A stretch of 64,000 nucleotides of DNA from assembly GCA_045110675.1 (NCBI GenBank), contig JBGCGJ010000002.1, positions 1-64,000 of the forward strand. Reading direction: 5' to 3'. The DNA is from JBALVT01 sp045110675. Its GTDB lineage: Bacteria > Pseudomonadota > Gammaproteobacteria > Pseudomonadales > Halieaceae. Below are positions 14,292 to 23,275 of the stretch, one piece after another. The notes under the pieces were generated by a model that did no database searches, was not told the DNA's origin, and worked only from the letters and a program-made list of their open reading frames with translations. A program made the translations under genes and the position numbers. Each line of letters opens with the position of its first letter. Position 1 is the stretch's first letter.

Positions 14292-15461
14292 TCAGGATTC
14301 AAGGGTTTTAACCACCCACTCGCCAGCCTCTTTTACCAGCTGGCGATTACATCTAGGGTCAATTTCTGCGGAAAGACTGTTGATCACAATCTCCCCACTG
14401 CTGCGTAAGGCTTTCGCTCTGGTCAGCAATTCAGGGTCATCATCAGCGGGAACACTGATCGCGCCTCCGGCGGGTTCTTGATCCGGCAGCAGTCCCATCA
14501 GTGCTTTCAAGTCTGTGGCGAAACCGGTGGCTGGACGCGCCCGACCAAAGACTTCACCGACATTGTTGTAGCGCCCGCCATTGGCCAAAGCCTGACCGTG
14601 ACCTGGGACGTAAGCGGCGAACACTATCCCTGTGTGATAGTGGTAACCGCGCAGTTCAGCGAGGTCAAAGTAAATATCCAAAGAGGGTAGACGACGGCGG
14701 ATATCGGCCGCCACATTCAATAAATCATCAATCGCTGAAACGGCATTAGGCGCTGACTCGGCAAACATTTTTCGCGCTGAAGTGAGTACTTGCTCGTCCC
14801 CATGCATCCGAGATAAGGCAACTATAGTGCTGGCAATGCCTTTATCAACACCGCTTAAAACTATTTCCAGATCTGGAATAGACTTGCGCTGCAGAGCATC
14901 GAACACTTGTGCTTCGACCTCCTTACTAAGTCCGGCGGACCCCAAAACCGCCTCGTATACGGCGGTATGCCCGAGATCCAGAGACAGTGTTTCCAACCCA
15001 GCGACCGTCAGAGTTTCGAGCATCAGAGCGATAATTTCGACGTCCGCAGCCAAGCTGTCGTCCCCGTAAAGTTCGGCTCCGAGCTGAATTGGCGAGCGAC
15101 TGGCCATCAGAGATTTGGGCTGAGTGTGCAAGGTGCTGCCCGCATAGCAAAGGCGGGATACCCCCTCCTGAGCCAAACTGTGAGCATCAATTCTGGCGAC
15201 TTGGGGTGTTATGTCTGCGCGAATACCCAGGGTACGACCACTCAATTGGTCGGTCATTTTAAAGGTCAGTAAATCGATATCGGAGCCGAGGCCGATTAGC
15301 AGAGATTCGGTAAACTCCATCAGCGGAGGAATCACCAGCTGGTATCCCCAGCCGCGGTACAAATCCAAAAGCTGTCGTCGCAATTGCTCGACAGCAGCCG
15401 CTTGGGCGGGCAGGACTTCTTCTACCCCATCGGGCAGTTGCCAGCGATCCACAGTGGTCAT
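14292..15461 (-). CDS. hisZ: ATP phosphoribosyltransferase regulatory subunit
   Basis: 389 residues resembling the catalytic core of histidyl-tRNA synthetase (WQLPDGVEEVLPAQAAAVEQ at the start; RADITPQVARIDAH as motif 2) but lacking a C-terminal anticodon-binding domain. HisZ partners with the short form of HisG in the first step of histidine synthesis. HisG is not in the window. The location between the DUF2065 gene and purA is the usual one in Pseudomonas-like genomes and supports HisZ over HisS. Confidence 0.93.
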   Translation of the reverse strand: MTTVDRWQLPDGVEEVLPAQAAAVEQLRRQLLDLYRGWGYQLVIPPLMEFTESLLIGLGSDIDLLTFKMTDQLSGRTLGIRADITPQVARIDAHSLAQEGVSRLCYAGSTLHTQPKSLMASRSPIQLGAELYGDDSLAADVEIIALMLETLTVAGLETLSLDLGHTAVYEAVLGSAGLSKEVEAQVFDALQRKSIPDLEIVLSGVDKGIASTIVALSRMHGDEQVLTSARKMFAESAPNAVSAIDDLLNVAADIRRRLPSLDIYFDLAELRGYHYHTGIVFAAYVPGHGQALANGGRYNNVGEVFGRARPATGFATDLKALMGLLPDQEPAGGAISVPADDDPELLTRAKALRSSGEIVINSLSAEIDPRCNRQLVKEAGEWVVKTLES

Positions 15462-15475
15462 GATTCTCGAGAATC

Positions 15476-15667
15476 CTAATTGACTAAATAAAGTAATATC
15501 AGACCAAGCAACATACTGCCCAAGCCAATATTGCGAATAACCCGATCATCCATTTCCCCGGCAATGGCCAGCATATTCCGCCAGCGACCCGGGCTGAGGA
15601 AGGGGATCAGACCTTCGATAATAAATACCAACGCTATAGCGACAGGAAGCACTTGCCAAAAATCCAT
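15476..15667 (-). CDS. DUF2065 small membrane protein (YjeT-like)
   Basis: 63 residues from the ATG at 15667 (MDFWQVLPVAIALVFIIEGL); the frame is open to 15766 but the family begins at this point. Two membrane helices are visible, with the family signature IEGLIPFLSPGRWR between them and a C-terminal LGLILLYLV. Function is unknown. The gene belongs to the hflK-hflC-yjeT-purA neighbourhood, but here it is cut off from hflC by an opposite-strand Sel1/SPOR gene. The start has no strong ribosome site and is chosen by family length. Confidence 0.8.
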   Translation of the reverse strand: MDFWQVLPVAIALVFIIEGLIPFLSPGRWRNMLAIAGEMDDRVIRNIGLGSMLLGLILLYLVN

Positions 15668-15877
15668 TGTAGTTCGCAACCCGGCCATCGCCATAGTCAT
15701 AAAAAAACCGCGAGCTCGAACGCCTGATATCAAACGCCGAATCCCACGGTTAAAGAATTCTATCACAGTAGATCATTGAGGGCATAGACAAGCCAGATCG
15801 GGATTTTGCAGCCTCATAATGATAATCTGGCATGGACACCCAAGCGGTGTTTTTCGAGCGATGACAGGAAGAATGTA

Positions 15878-16549
15878 ATGAAACAATGGTTGGCCGTCAT
15901 AGCACTGATGCTTGTTACACACCAGGCCATAGGCACGCCCGAATTGGAGCGCGGATACCAGGCTTATGAGAGTGGCGATGTCGAAGCCGCCGTCGCCATT
16001 TGGAGCGTTTTGGCTTACAGGGGGGACTCCACCGCTCAGCTCAATCTCGGCCAGCTTTACCGCCTGGGAACCGGTGTTGAAGCCAACGATAGAGAGGCCG
16101 TGAAGTGGTATAGCATGGCTGCCAAGCAGGGCTCGGAGACCGCACAATACAATTTGTTGATGATGCAAGAGGAGGGAAGAGCCTCGGCTGCAGACTTGGC
16201 ACTGGCATTCGGCGGCCAGGCCAAAGTAGCACCGTCGCCTAGCGCTCAGAGTAAAACCAGAAAGCCAGCTGCGCCTGCAGTTGAAGGTTTCCTAATCCAG
16301 ATAATCGCGTCTTCGAACAAAATCGCCGTCGAGGAACATATTCAGGCTCACCTTTCCAACACCCTGCCCACAACACGGATTGTTAAGACCCGCAAGGAAG
16401 ACAATGACTGGTTTATTGCAGTGATGGGACCTTTTGCGACCAAGGAGCTGGCCTATCAAGCAAGAGCTAAGTTACCGGCAGCAGTACAAAAAGGAGAACC
16501 CTGGATAAGGTCGAACGCTTCAATCAACGAGCTGGCGCGCCGCTCCTAA
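15878..16549 (+). CDS. Sel1-repeat and SPOR-domain periplasmic protein
   Basis: 223 residues from the ATG at 15878 (AGGAAG 6 nt upstream). A signal peptide (MKQWLAVIALMLVTHQAIG) is followed by Sel1-like repeats (GDSTAQLNLGQLYRLGTGVE, then EAVKWYSMAAKQGSETAQYN). A Ser/Pro/Lys linker leads to a C-terminal SPOR domain (residues about 148-215: FLIQIIASSNKIAVEEHIQA to AVMGPFATKELAYQARAKLP). SPOR domains bind denuded peptidoglycan at division septa, so a cell-wall role is likely. It is the only plus-strand gene in a long minus-strand block and separates hflC from its usual neighbour. Confidence 0.85.
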   Translation: MKQWLAVIALMLVTHQAIGTPELERGYQAYESGDVEAAVAIWSVLAYRGDSTAQLNLGQLYRLGTGVEANDREAVKWYSMAAKQGSETAQYNLLMMQEEGRASAADLALAFGGQAKVAPSPSAQSKTRKPAAPAVEGFLIQIIASSNKIAVEEHIQAHLSNTLPTTRIVKTRKEDNDWFIAVMGPFATKELAYQARAKLPAAVQKGEPWIRSNASINELARRS

Positions 16550-16592
16550 GCGGTTACTAGGCTTAGGAGCATCACGCGCATTGAGATAAGGA

Positions 16593-17468
16593 CTACTTCC
16601 CGCCTTCGGGATCCTTAAGATACTTAAAGAAGTCACTATCGGGCTGAATAAGCAGGATATCGCCGCTGTTCTGAAAAGCGTCCTGATAGGCCCTCAAGCT
16701 TCTCGTAAAGGCATAGAACTCTCGGTCCTGATTGAAAGCTTCAGCGTAGATGCGCGTCGCATCAGCATCACCCTCACCGCGAATCTGCTCTGCATCTCGG
16801 TAGGCGTTGGCGCGAAGAACAGTCACTTCACGGTCGGCCGCCGCGCGGATACCCTCTGCCAATTCCTGGCCCTGAGAGCGGTGCTCACGTGCTTCCTTCT
16901 CTCGCTCGGCATTCATACGTTGATACACCGATTCGGAGACATCAGGTGGCAAGTCAATTTTCTTAACCCGCACATCGACAACCACAACTCCGAGCTCCTC
17001 CTGAGCCACTTCATTGAGATTGATCTTGAGATCTTCCATCAATTGGTCACGTTCACCAGATACCACTTCCTGGATAGTCCGCACACCCATTTGGTTCCGT
17101 AGCCCGTCGTTAATTCGCTGGGCTAAAAGACCCATCGCCCGAGATTCCTCACCGTTAGTTGCGGTGTAGAACTTGGTGGTATCTGCCACTTGAAACTTGG
17201 CATAGGAATCTACGATCACCGCCTTCTTTTCCTGAGTCAGAAATCTCTCTGGCTGCGCATCGACAGTGAGAATTCGACCATCAAATTTGCGCACATTGTT
17301 AACGAAAGGAATTTTGAAATGCAGTCCAGGTGGAATATCGTTGTTGACGACCTCACCAAACCTAAGCAACACACCCCGCTCAGTTTCTTTCATGATGTAC
17401 AGAGATTCGCTGGCGAGGAAAAACACGAGTGCCGCGAATATAATAAAAATTGGTCCACGTCCCTGCAT
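16593..17468 (-). CDS. hflC: HflC, FtsH protease modulator subunit
   Basis: 291 residues from the ATG at 17468 (GGGAGG upstream, inside the end of hflK). One N-terminal membrane helix (GPIFIIFAALVFFLASESLY) precedes an SPFH/band-7 domain (ETERGVLLRFGEVVNNDIPP) and a coiled Ala/Glu-rich segment. With HflK it forms the membrane cage around FtsH and limits its activity. The start lies 1 nt after the hflK stop, so the pair is translationally coupled. Confidence 0.95.
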   Translation of the reverse strand: MQGRGPIFIIFAALVFFLASESLYIMKETERGVLLRFGEVVNNDIPPGLHFKIPFVNNVRKFDGRILTVDAQPERFLTQEKKAVIVDSYAKFQVADTTKFYTATNGEESRAMGLLAQRINDGLRNQMGVRTIQEVVSGERDQLMEDLKINLNEVAQEELGVVVVDVRVKKIDLPPDVSESVYQRMNAEREKEAREHRSQGQELAEGIRAAADREVTVLRANAYRDAEQIRGEGDADATRIYAEAFNQDREFYAFTRSLRAYQDAFQNSGDILLIQPDSDFFKYLKDPEGGK

Positions 17469-17469
17469 A

Positions 17470-18624
17470 TTAACGCCCTCCCCTATTTCTAGAGCCCGCC
17501 GCAGCGGCATCGCGCCTCAGCTGCTCAGTCACTGCATTTGTTAACTCACGTATATTGGAGCTATCAATGTTTAAACTACCCGCTCTAGTCGCTGTGGAGC
17601 CGGGAGCCATTTTATCAAGAGGCAGATACATGACGTTGTTGCCACCTTCTACATCGACCATCACCTTATTGGAATTGGCGTAGACGCCCTGTAACGCATC
17701 CAGGTAGAGTCGTTCACGAGTAACTTCAGGCGCTTTTTTGTATTCCGTCAGCAATTTATTGAAACGGTCCGCTTCACCATCAGCGTTGGCAATGACCTGT
17801 TCCTTGTAAGCTTCCGCTTCTTCAAACTGCCGCTGGGCCTGACCTCTGGCCTCAGGAATAATGCCGTTGGCGTAAGCCTGTGCTTCGTTTTTAACTCGCT
17901 CTTCATCCTCACGGGCTTTAATGACGTCATCAAACGCCGCCTGAACCTGCGAAGGAGGCTGGGAATCATCGACGTTTACCTTTGAAACTCGAATACCTGT
18001 CTCATATATGTCGAGGTATTCTTGCAGCCGCTGCTGCACCTCTATACCGATTTGCGCACGACCTTGGGTTAACACGAGGTCCATGCCCGTTCCACCCACT
18101 ACGTGGCGAAGAGCACTTTGCGTCGCATGTTGCAAAGAACGTTCAGGATCACGAACCCTGAGCACAAACTTTTCCGAGTCATCAATGATGTATTGAACGG
18201 AGAGATTCACCTCTACAATATTTTCATCCTGAGTCAGCATAATTTCGCGAAAGCTAGCCGAGCGAACTTTGGTGGTATTGACCTTGATCACCTCATCGAT
18301 AATCGAGGGATTCCACGCCAGGCCCGGCTGCACAGTTTCGTGAAACTTACCAAAGCGCAGCACTACCGCACGCTCTTGCTGGTCAACCTGATAAAAGCCG
18401 GAAACCGCCCAGATCACCACGATCACAACCAAAATAAACCCAATCATGGAACCGGATATTCCCGCAGAGCGACCGCCGCCTCCGCCACTACCACCGCCAA
18501 ACAACCCGCCCAGCTTTTCCTGTAGCTTTCTTAAGGCCTCATCGAGATCGGGGGGACCCTGATCGCCACCGCCCCAGGGGTCTTTGGGCTTATTGTTGCC
18601 GCCGCCCGGTTCATTCCAAGCCAT
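17470..18624 (-). CDS. hflK: HflK, FtsH protease modulator subunit
   Basis: 384 residues. A Gly/Pro-rich cytoplasmic N-terminus (MAWNEPGGGNNKPKDPWGGG, then KLGGLFGGGSGGGGGRSAG) is typical of HflK. One membrane helix follows (MIGFILVVIVVIWAVSGFY), then an SPFH domain beginning DQQERAVVLRFGKFHETVQP and a coiled region. It is followed directly by hflC and preceded by hflX (42 nt), the classical hfq-hflX-hflK-hflC order. Confidence 0.96.
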   Translation of the reverse strand: MAWNEPGGGNNKPKDPWGGGDQGPPDLDEALRKLQEKLGGLFGGGSGGGGGRSAGISGSMIGFILVVIVVIWAVSGFYQVDQQERAVVLRFGKFHETVQPGLAWNPSIIDEVIKVNTTKVRSASFREIMLTQDENIVEVNLSVQYIIDDSEKFVLRVRDPERSLQHATQSALRHVVGGTGMDLVLTQGRAQIGIEVQQRLQEYLDIYETGIRVSKVNVDDSQPPSQVQAAFDDVIKAREDEERVKNEAQAYANGIIPEARGQAQRQFEEAEAYKEQVIANADGEADRFNKLLTEYKKAPEVTRERLYLDALQGVYANSNKVMVDVEGGNNVMYLPLDKMAPGSTATRAGSLNIDSSNIRELTNAVTEQLRRDAAAAGSRNRGGR

Positions 18625-18665
18625 AGTGAACTCCTAATTTAAAGTGGACGTATCCTAACAAAATT

Positions 18666-19961
18666 TTAGCCCGCTGCCATGCTTTGGGTCAGGGAAGGAT
18701 CAAGTTGTTGCTGTGCGACTAAACGATTCCAGTCGGCCCTGGGAAGTCTGACGCTAATTTTTGCCACGCCCTCAGCGTTGTGTTCCTCTGCGGTGACGGC
18801 ACCCATGCTGTAAAGCGTAGCGCGCAAACGACCGTGGTCCGGCGTCAAATTGAGCTCCGCAGACATCATGTCCTCACCTACCAACTCGCCAATTGCCTTT
18901 AGTAGAAGATCAATGCCTTCACCGGTGGTGGCACTTACCCAGACTCTGAACGGTGCGCCGTCGGCATTGCGATCGATTCGCGCGGGCATTTCCAACAAGT
19001 CCAACTTATTGTAGACCTGAAGTTGCGGCAGGTCCTGGGCACCGATCTCACTCAGAACTTCCTGAACCTGATAGGTGTTGTGTTCACGGTCTTCGTTCGC
19101 GGCGTCGATAACGTGCAACAGTAAGTCGGCGTTCAGGGTTTCTTCCAGAGTCGCTTTGAAGGCCTCGACCAATTTGTGGGGCAAATGGGCGATAAAACCT
19201 ACCGTATCAGCCAACACAACAGGTCCGACTTCGTCGAGTTCAATGCGGCGCAAAGTGGGATCGAGGGTCGCAAACAACTGGTCCGCCACATAGACACCAG
19301 AATCGGTCAGTCGGTTGAAGAGCGTAGATTTCCCGGCGTTGGTGTAGCCCACCAAGGAGACGGTTGGCACTTCGGCACGTCGTCTGGCGCGGCGACCTTG
19401 ATCGCGCTGCTTGCGAACCTTTTCGAGTTTCGCAGTAATACTTTTAATCCGGACTCTCAACAGGCGTCGATCTGTTTCCAGCTGGGTTTCACCTGGACCG
19501 CGCAAACCAATACCGCCTTTTTGGCGCTCAAGGTGTGTCCAACCACGGACGAGCCGGGTAGCAACATGCTGCAACAGCGCCAATTCAACCTGCAGTTTAC
19601 CTTCATGAGTCCTGGCACGTTGGGCAAAAATATCGAGGATCAGGCCCGTGCGGTCCAGCACTCGGCAACACAGCTCTTCTTCCAGGTTTCTCTCCTGGCT
19701 GGGTGAGAGCTGGTGATTGAACATCACGATTTCTGCTTCGTGCAGCTCAACTTCGTCCTTAATTTCCTGGAGTTTACCGCTGCCCACAAAAGTACGAGGA
19801 TGGGGCGTTTGACGCGAGCCTTCTACAAAGGCGGCCGGGTCCCCTCCTGCGGACAGAACGAGTTCTTCAAATTCACGTGGATCTTCTCGCTCAACTTCAC
19901 TGGCAAGATTAAGGTGAACAAGGACTGCACGCTCTCCCGACTCGGGGCGATCAAAAAACAA
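18666..19961 (-). CDS. hflX: Ribosome-associated GTPase HflX
   Basis: 431 residues. The N-terminal HflX domain (TFVGSGKLQEIKDEVE) is followed by a Gly-rich helical linker (QKGGIGLRGPGETQLETDRR) and a G domain: G1 GYTNAGKST, G3 DTVGF, G4 YNKLD. HflX splits stalled 70S ribosomes under stress. It follows hfq by 80 nt on the same strand. Confidence 0.96.
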   Translation of the reverse strand: MFFDRPESGERAVLVHLNLASEVEREDPREFEELVLSAGGDPAAFVEGSRQTPHPRTFVGSGKLQEIKDEVELHEAEIVMFNHQLSPSQERNLEEELCCRVLDRTGLILDIFAQRARTHEGKLQVELALLQHVATRLVRGWTHLERQKGGIGLRGPGETQLETDRRLLRVRIKSITAKLEKVRKQRDQGRRARRRAEVPTVSLVGYTNAGKSTLFNRLTDSGVYVADQLFATLDPTLRRIELDEVGPVVLADTVGFIAHLPHKLVEAFKATLEETLNADLLLHVIDAANEDREHNTYQVQEVLSEIGAQDLPQLQVYNKLDLLEMPARIDRNADGAPFRVWVSATTGEGIDLLLKAIGELVGEDMMSAELNLTPDHGRLRATLYSMGAVTAEEHNAEGVAKISVRLPRADWNRLVAQQQLDPSLTQSMAAG

Positions 19962-20041
19962 AGGTACCTCTGGTACTTATTGGGAAGGGAGGGAGAGCTT
20001 GAATAATCAAAGCCCTCCATACCGACTTGCTCAGATGCGAC

Positions 20042-20290
20042 TTAACTGTCGTCCTCATCTTCCGGTGGATTCTGCATGGGCATTCGCACTACGCGCGATG
20101 GCACCACAGTTGAAATCGCATGTTTGTACACCATCTGACTCACGGTATTTTTCAACAATACGACGAATTGGTCGAAAGACTCTATTTGGCCCTGCAGCTT
20201 GATACCGTTAACCAGATAAATCGATACTGGGACGCGCTCTTTGCGCAAGATATTCAGATAAGGGTCTTGTAGCGTGTGCCCTTTAGACAT
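20042..20290 (-). CDS. hfq: RNA chaperone Hfq
   Basis: 82 residues. The Sm1 motif (VSIYLVNGIKLQGQIESFDQ) and Sm2 motif (YKHAISTVVPSR) are complete, as are the distal-face start (GHTLQDPYLNILRKERVPV) and a short acidic C-terminal tail (PPEDEDDS). The protein assists small RNA pairing with mRNAs. It follows miaA by 138 nt and leads into hflX. Confidence 0.98.
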   Translation of the reverse strand: MSKGHTLQDPYLNILRKERVPVSIYLVNGIKLQGQIESFDQFVVLLKNTVSQMVYKHAISTVVPSRVVRMPMQNPPEDEDDS

Positions 20291-20428
20291 GGTCTTCTCC
20301 TTGGTCAGCTCACAATTGAGCCATCAATAAATAAGTGTAAATTCGACCTCTAAGCTAGGGTCTTTGTTACAGCATAGTACAGCATTGGGTATAACTACAG
20401 TTCTCGATATAACGAGTACTAATGACAC

Positions 20429-21415
20429 CTACTTAGATATGGTGACACCATCGAGCCATTTCAAGGCTGCATCAGCCGACTTTCCTCCCCGCGCTTGAGG
20501 TGCATATTTCGACAACGTGGTTTCCAGGACGTTCCCCGCAGAATCCGTGTAAATCCACTCCAAATCGGACCATTTACGCAGCCAGGTTAGTTGCCGCTTA
20601 GCCAGCTGGCGAGTTGCTGCAATAGCCCTCTCCGAGGCCTCTTCCAAGCTGAGTTCACCACTGAGGTGAGACCAGATTTGACGGTAGCCCACGGCTCGAA
20701 TAGCGGGCAAATTCACGTTTAAATCTGCGCGCGCCTGGAGAGCGGCCACTTCCTCAACAAATCCATCGCGCAACATAATCCCGAACCGGCGGGCTATGCG
20801 ACTGTGAAGTACCGCCCGATCCTGGGGGCAGATAGACATCTGCAACACCTGAAAACGATCGCCGGGAAGCGGTTGGCTAACGCCACGGCTTTGCCACTGG
20901 CTCAAAGTAATACCACTCGATCGATAGACCTCAAGCGCTCGACCCAGACGCTGCGAATGGTTGGGATGGATTCGCTCGGCAGCGCTGGGGTCCACCAGAT
21001 GCAACTGCCGATGGATTTCAGGCCACCCCTTGGCACTGGCTTCGCTCTCTATTTCTGCGCGGGTATCTGGATCGGCCGGGGGCATCTCAGACAAGCCTTC
21101 AAGAAACGATTTGAAATACATCATCGTGCCACCGACCAGCAGAGGAATTTTACCCCGTGCGGTAATCTCATCGGCCAAACGGTTGGCATCGCGTTGAAAA
21201 TCAGCGGCGGAATAGACTTCCGCGGGATCGCGAATATCGACCAGATGATGAGGGTAGTCGGGTTTTGCGCTGCCAATATCCAATCCGCGGTACACCAGTG
21301 CTGAATCGACGCTGACTAGCTCGCAATTCATCGACTGAGCGATGTCTATGGCCAAATCTGTTTTACCGGATGCCGTTGGTCCCATTAAACAAATGAGAGG
21401 CGGCTTGGCGCTCAT
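20429..21415 (-). CDS. miaA: tRNA dimethylallyltransferase
   Basis: 328 residues. The P-loop GPTASGKTDLA (12-22) and the motifs VDSALVYRGLDIGSAKP and DIRDPAEVYSAADF identify MiaA, which puts the dimethylallyl group on A37 of tRNAs reading codons that start with U. The segment SGITLSQWQSRG lies in the substrate-binding insert. The ATG is 1 nt beyond the mutL stop, so the two are coupled. Confidence 0.97.
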   Translation of the reverse strand: MSAKPPLICLMGPTASGKTDLAIDIAQSMNCELVSVDSALVYRGLDIGSAKPDYPHHLVDIRDPAEVYSAADFQRDANRLADEITARGKIPLLVGGTMMYFKSFLEGLSEMPPADPDTRAEIESEASAKGWPEIHRQLHLVDPSAAERIHPNHSQRLGRALEVYRSSGITLSQWQSRGVSQPLPGDRFQVLQMSICPQDRAVLHSRIARRFGIMLRDGFVEEVAALQARADLNVNLPAIRAVGYRQIWSHLSGELSLEEASERAIAATRQLAKRQLTWLRKWSDLEWIYTDSAGNVLETTLSKYAPQARGGKSADAALKWLDGVTISK

Positions 21416-21416
21416 C

Positions 21417-23261
21417 TCAGCGACCGCGCAAAAATAATTTATCGAGTTCTTCCAGACTCATTTGCGTCCAGGTTGGCCGGCCGTGGTTGCACTGGCCGCT
21501 GCGTTCGGTTTCTTCCATATCACGGAGCAAGGCATTCATTTCTGCAATAGTAAGACGCCTGTTAGCACGCACTGATCCGTGGCAGGCCATGGTAGAAAGA
21601 ATTTCATCCATATGCGCTTCGATTCGATCGGAACTGCCGTATTCGATCAAATCAGAAAGCACATCGCGCAATAGCTGCTCGACATTCGAATCGCGCAAGC
21701 TCACCGGAATCTGGCGTATCAGCAATGATTCTTCACCGCCGACAGAAATCTCCATACCCAGAGCGAGAAAAAGCGCAGCGTGCTGTGTAGCAATCTCAAC
21801 TTCTCGCTGACTGACAGCAACTGCTTGTGGAACCAGTAATGGCTGACTGCGGATGCCCTCTTGATCACGAGACAATTTCAAGCGCTCGTAGGTAATGCGT
21901 TCGTGGGCGGCGTGCATATCTACCAACACCAAGCCGACGGCATTTTCAGACAAAATGTAAATGCCCTTTAGCTGTGCCAATGCATATCCCAATGGTGGAA
22001 TATCCTCAGCCGAATGCTGCTCAGGCAGCACCGAAGCTGTTGGGTGTACTGCGCCATAACTTCGCATCTGCTCCATAGTCTGACCCGCTGCGGGCTGCGC
22101 AAAACGACTATAGCTACTTCCGCCACTGGAACCTGAAACTAAGGCTGGTGTGGGTGCACCCCAAGCTAGTTGCTCCTGGCTCACCTCTCCCGTTTCTGTG
22201 TTGATGGTCTGGCCGTCTCCGGCAGCTAGACCGGTATCGGCCTGCTGATCGCCCGGACGTACATCCGCAAGCGAGCGATGCAGAGAACTGAAAATAAAAT
22301 TGTGCACAGCCCGACCATCCCGAAACCGCACCTCATGCTTGGTAGGGTGTACGTTGACATCCACCGTCGCTGGATCGACTTCGAGATAGAGCACAAAGGC
22401 GGGATGGCGGCCGTGATACAACACATCCCTGTAAGCTTGTTTAACAGCGTGAGCGACTAGCTTGTCGCGGATAACACGGCCGTTTACAAAAAAGTATTGA
22501 AGGTCAGCTTGACTCCGAGAAAATGTCGGAAGCCCGACCCAACCCCAAAGTCGATAACCGGGAACCTCGGTTTCAATGTAAAGGGCTTGCTCCATAAAAG
22601 CAGGGCCACACACAGTGGCGACCCGCCTTTGCTTTTCACTAGCACTCACTCCCGCTTTGAGATTGTGAATAACCTTCTGATTGTGGCGCAAGCTAAAGGC
22701 TACATCGTAGCGAGAGAGGGCCAAACGCTTAACAACTTCCTCCAGATGATTGAATTCCGTTTTTTCAGTGCGCAGGAATTTTCGTCTGGCCGGCGTGTTA
22801 AAAAACAGGTCGCGAACTTCAACGGTGGTACCACGTGGATGAGGTGCCGGTTTAATCTGCACCTCCATGTCGCGTCCCTCGGTTAGCGCGCTGCTGCCTT
22901 GACTGGAGTCTTCCGACGGATTGGTGGTTAATTGCAAGCGCGAAACCGACCCAATACTGGCCAAGGCCTCGCCTCTAAACCCCAAACTGCGCACTTGCTC
23001 AAGCTCCTCCAGAGAGCTGATTTTGGAGGTGGCATGACGAGCCAATGCCAGAGGTAAATCTTCTGAGTCTATTCCCATACCGTTATCGCGGATGCGAATG
23101 AGCTTGCTGCCACCGGCTTCGACATCGACATCAACGCGCGTCGCACCTGCGTCGAGACTATTTTCGAGTATCTCTTTAGCTACAGACGCGGGACGTTCAA
23201 CTACTTCGCCGGCGGCGATCTGGTTCGCCAGCCTGGCACTCAGAAGATGTATACGAGACAT
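21417..23261 (-). CDS. mutL: DNA mismatch repair protein MutL
   Basis: 614 residues. The GHKL ATPase motifs are all at the N-terminus: ENSLDAGAT (31-39) with the catalytic Glu, DNGMGI, RGEALASIGSV and the LFFNTPARRKFLR segment. A variable linker (Gly/Ser/Gln-rich, about 340-420) leads to the C-terminal dimerisation domain (PLGYALAQLKGIYILSENAV). The endonuclease motif DQHAAHERxxYE appears as DMHAAHERITYE, and the CxxGxPxxH motif is replaced by CNHGRPTW, as in non-nicking gammaproteobacterial MutL. Confidence 0.97.
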   Translation of the reverse strand: MSRIHLLSARLANQIAAGEVVERPASVAKEILENSLDAGATRVDVDVEAGGSKLIRIRDNGMGIDSEDLPLALARHATSKISSLEELEQVRSLGFRGEALASIGSVSRLQLTTNPSEDSSQGSSALTEGRDMEVQIKPAPHPRGTTVEVRDLFFNTPARRKFLRTEKTEFNHLEEVVKRLALSRYDVAFSLRHNQKVIHNLKAGVSASEKQRRVATVCGPAFMEQALYIETEVPGYRLWGWVGLPTFSRSQADLQYFFVNGRVIRDKLVAHAVKQAYRDVLYHGRHPAFVLYLEVDPATVDVNVHPTKHEVRFRDGRAVHNFIFSSLHRSLADVRPGDQQADTGLAAGDGQTINTETGEVSQEQLAWGAPTPALVSGSSGGSSYSRFAQPAAGQTMEQMRSYGAVHPTASVLPEQHSAEDIPPLGYALAQLKGIYILSENAVGLVLVDMHAAHERITYERLKLSRDQEGIRSQPLLVPQAVAVSQREVEIATQHAALFLALGMEISVGGEESLLIRQIPVSLRDSNVEQLLRDVLSDLIEYGSSDRIEAHMDEILSTMACHGSVRANRRLTIAEMNALLRDMEETERSGQCNHGRPTWTQMSLEELDKLFLRGR

Positions 23262-23275
23262 GAAGAACCGATTTA

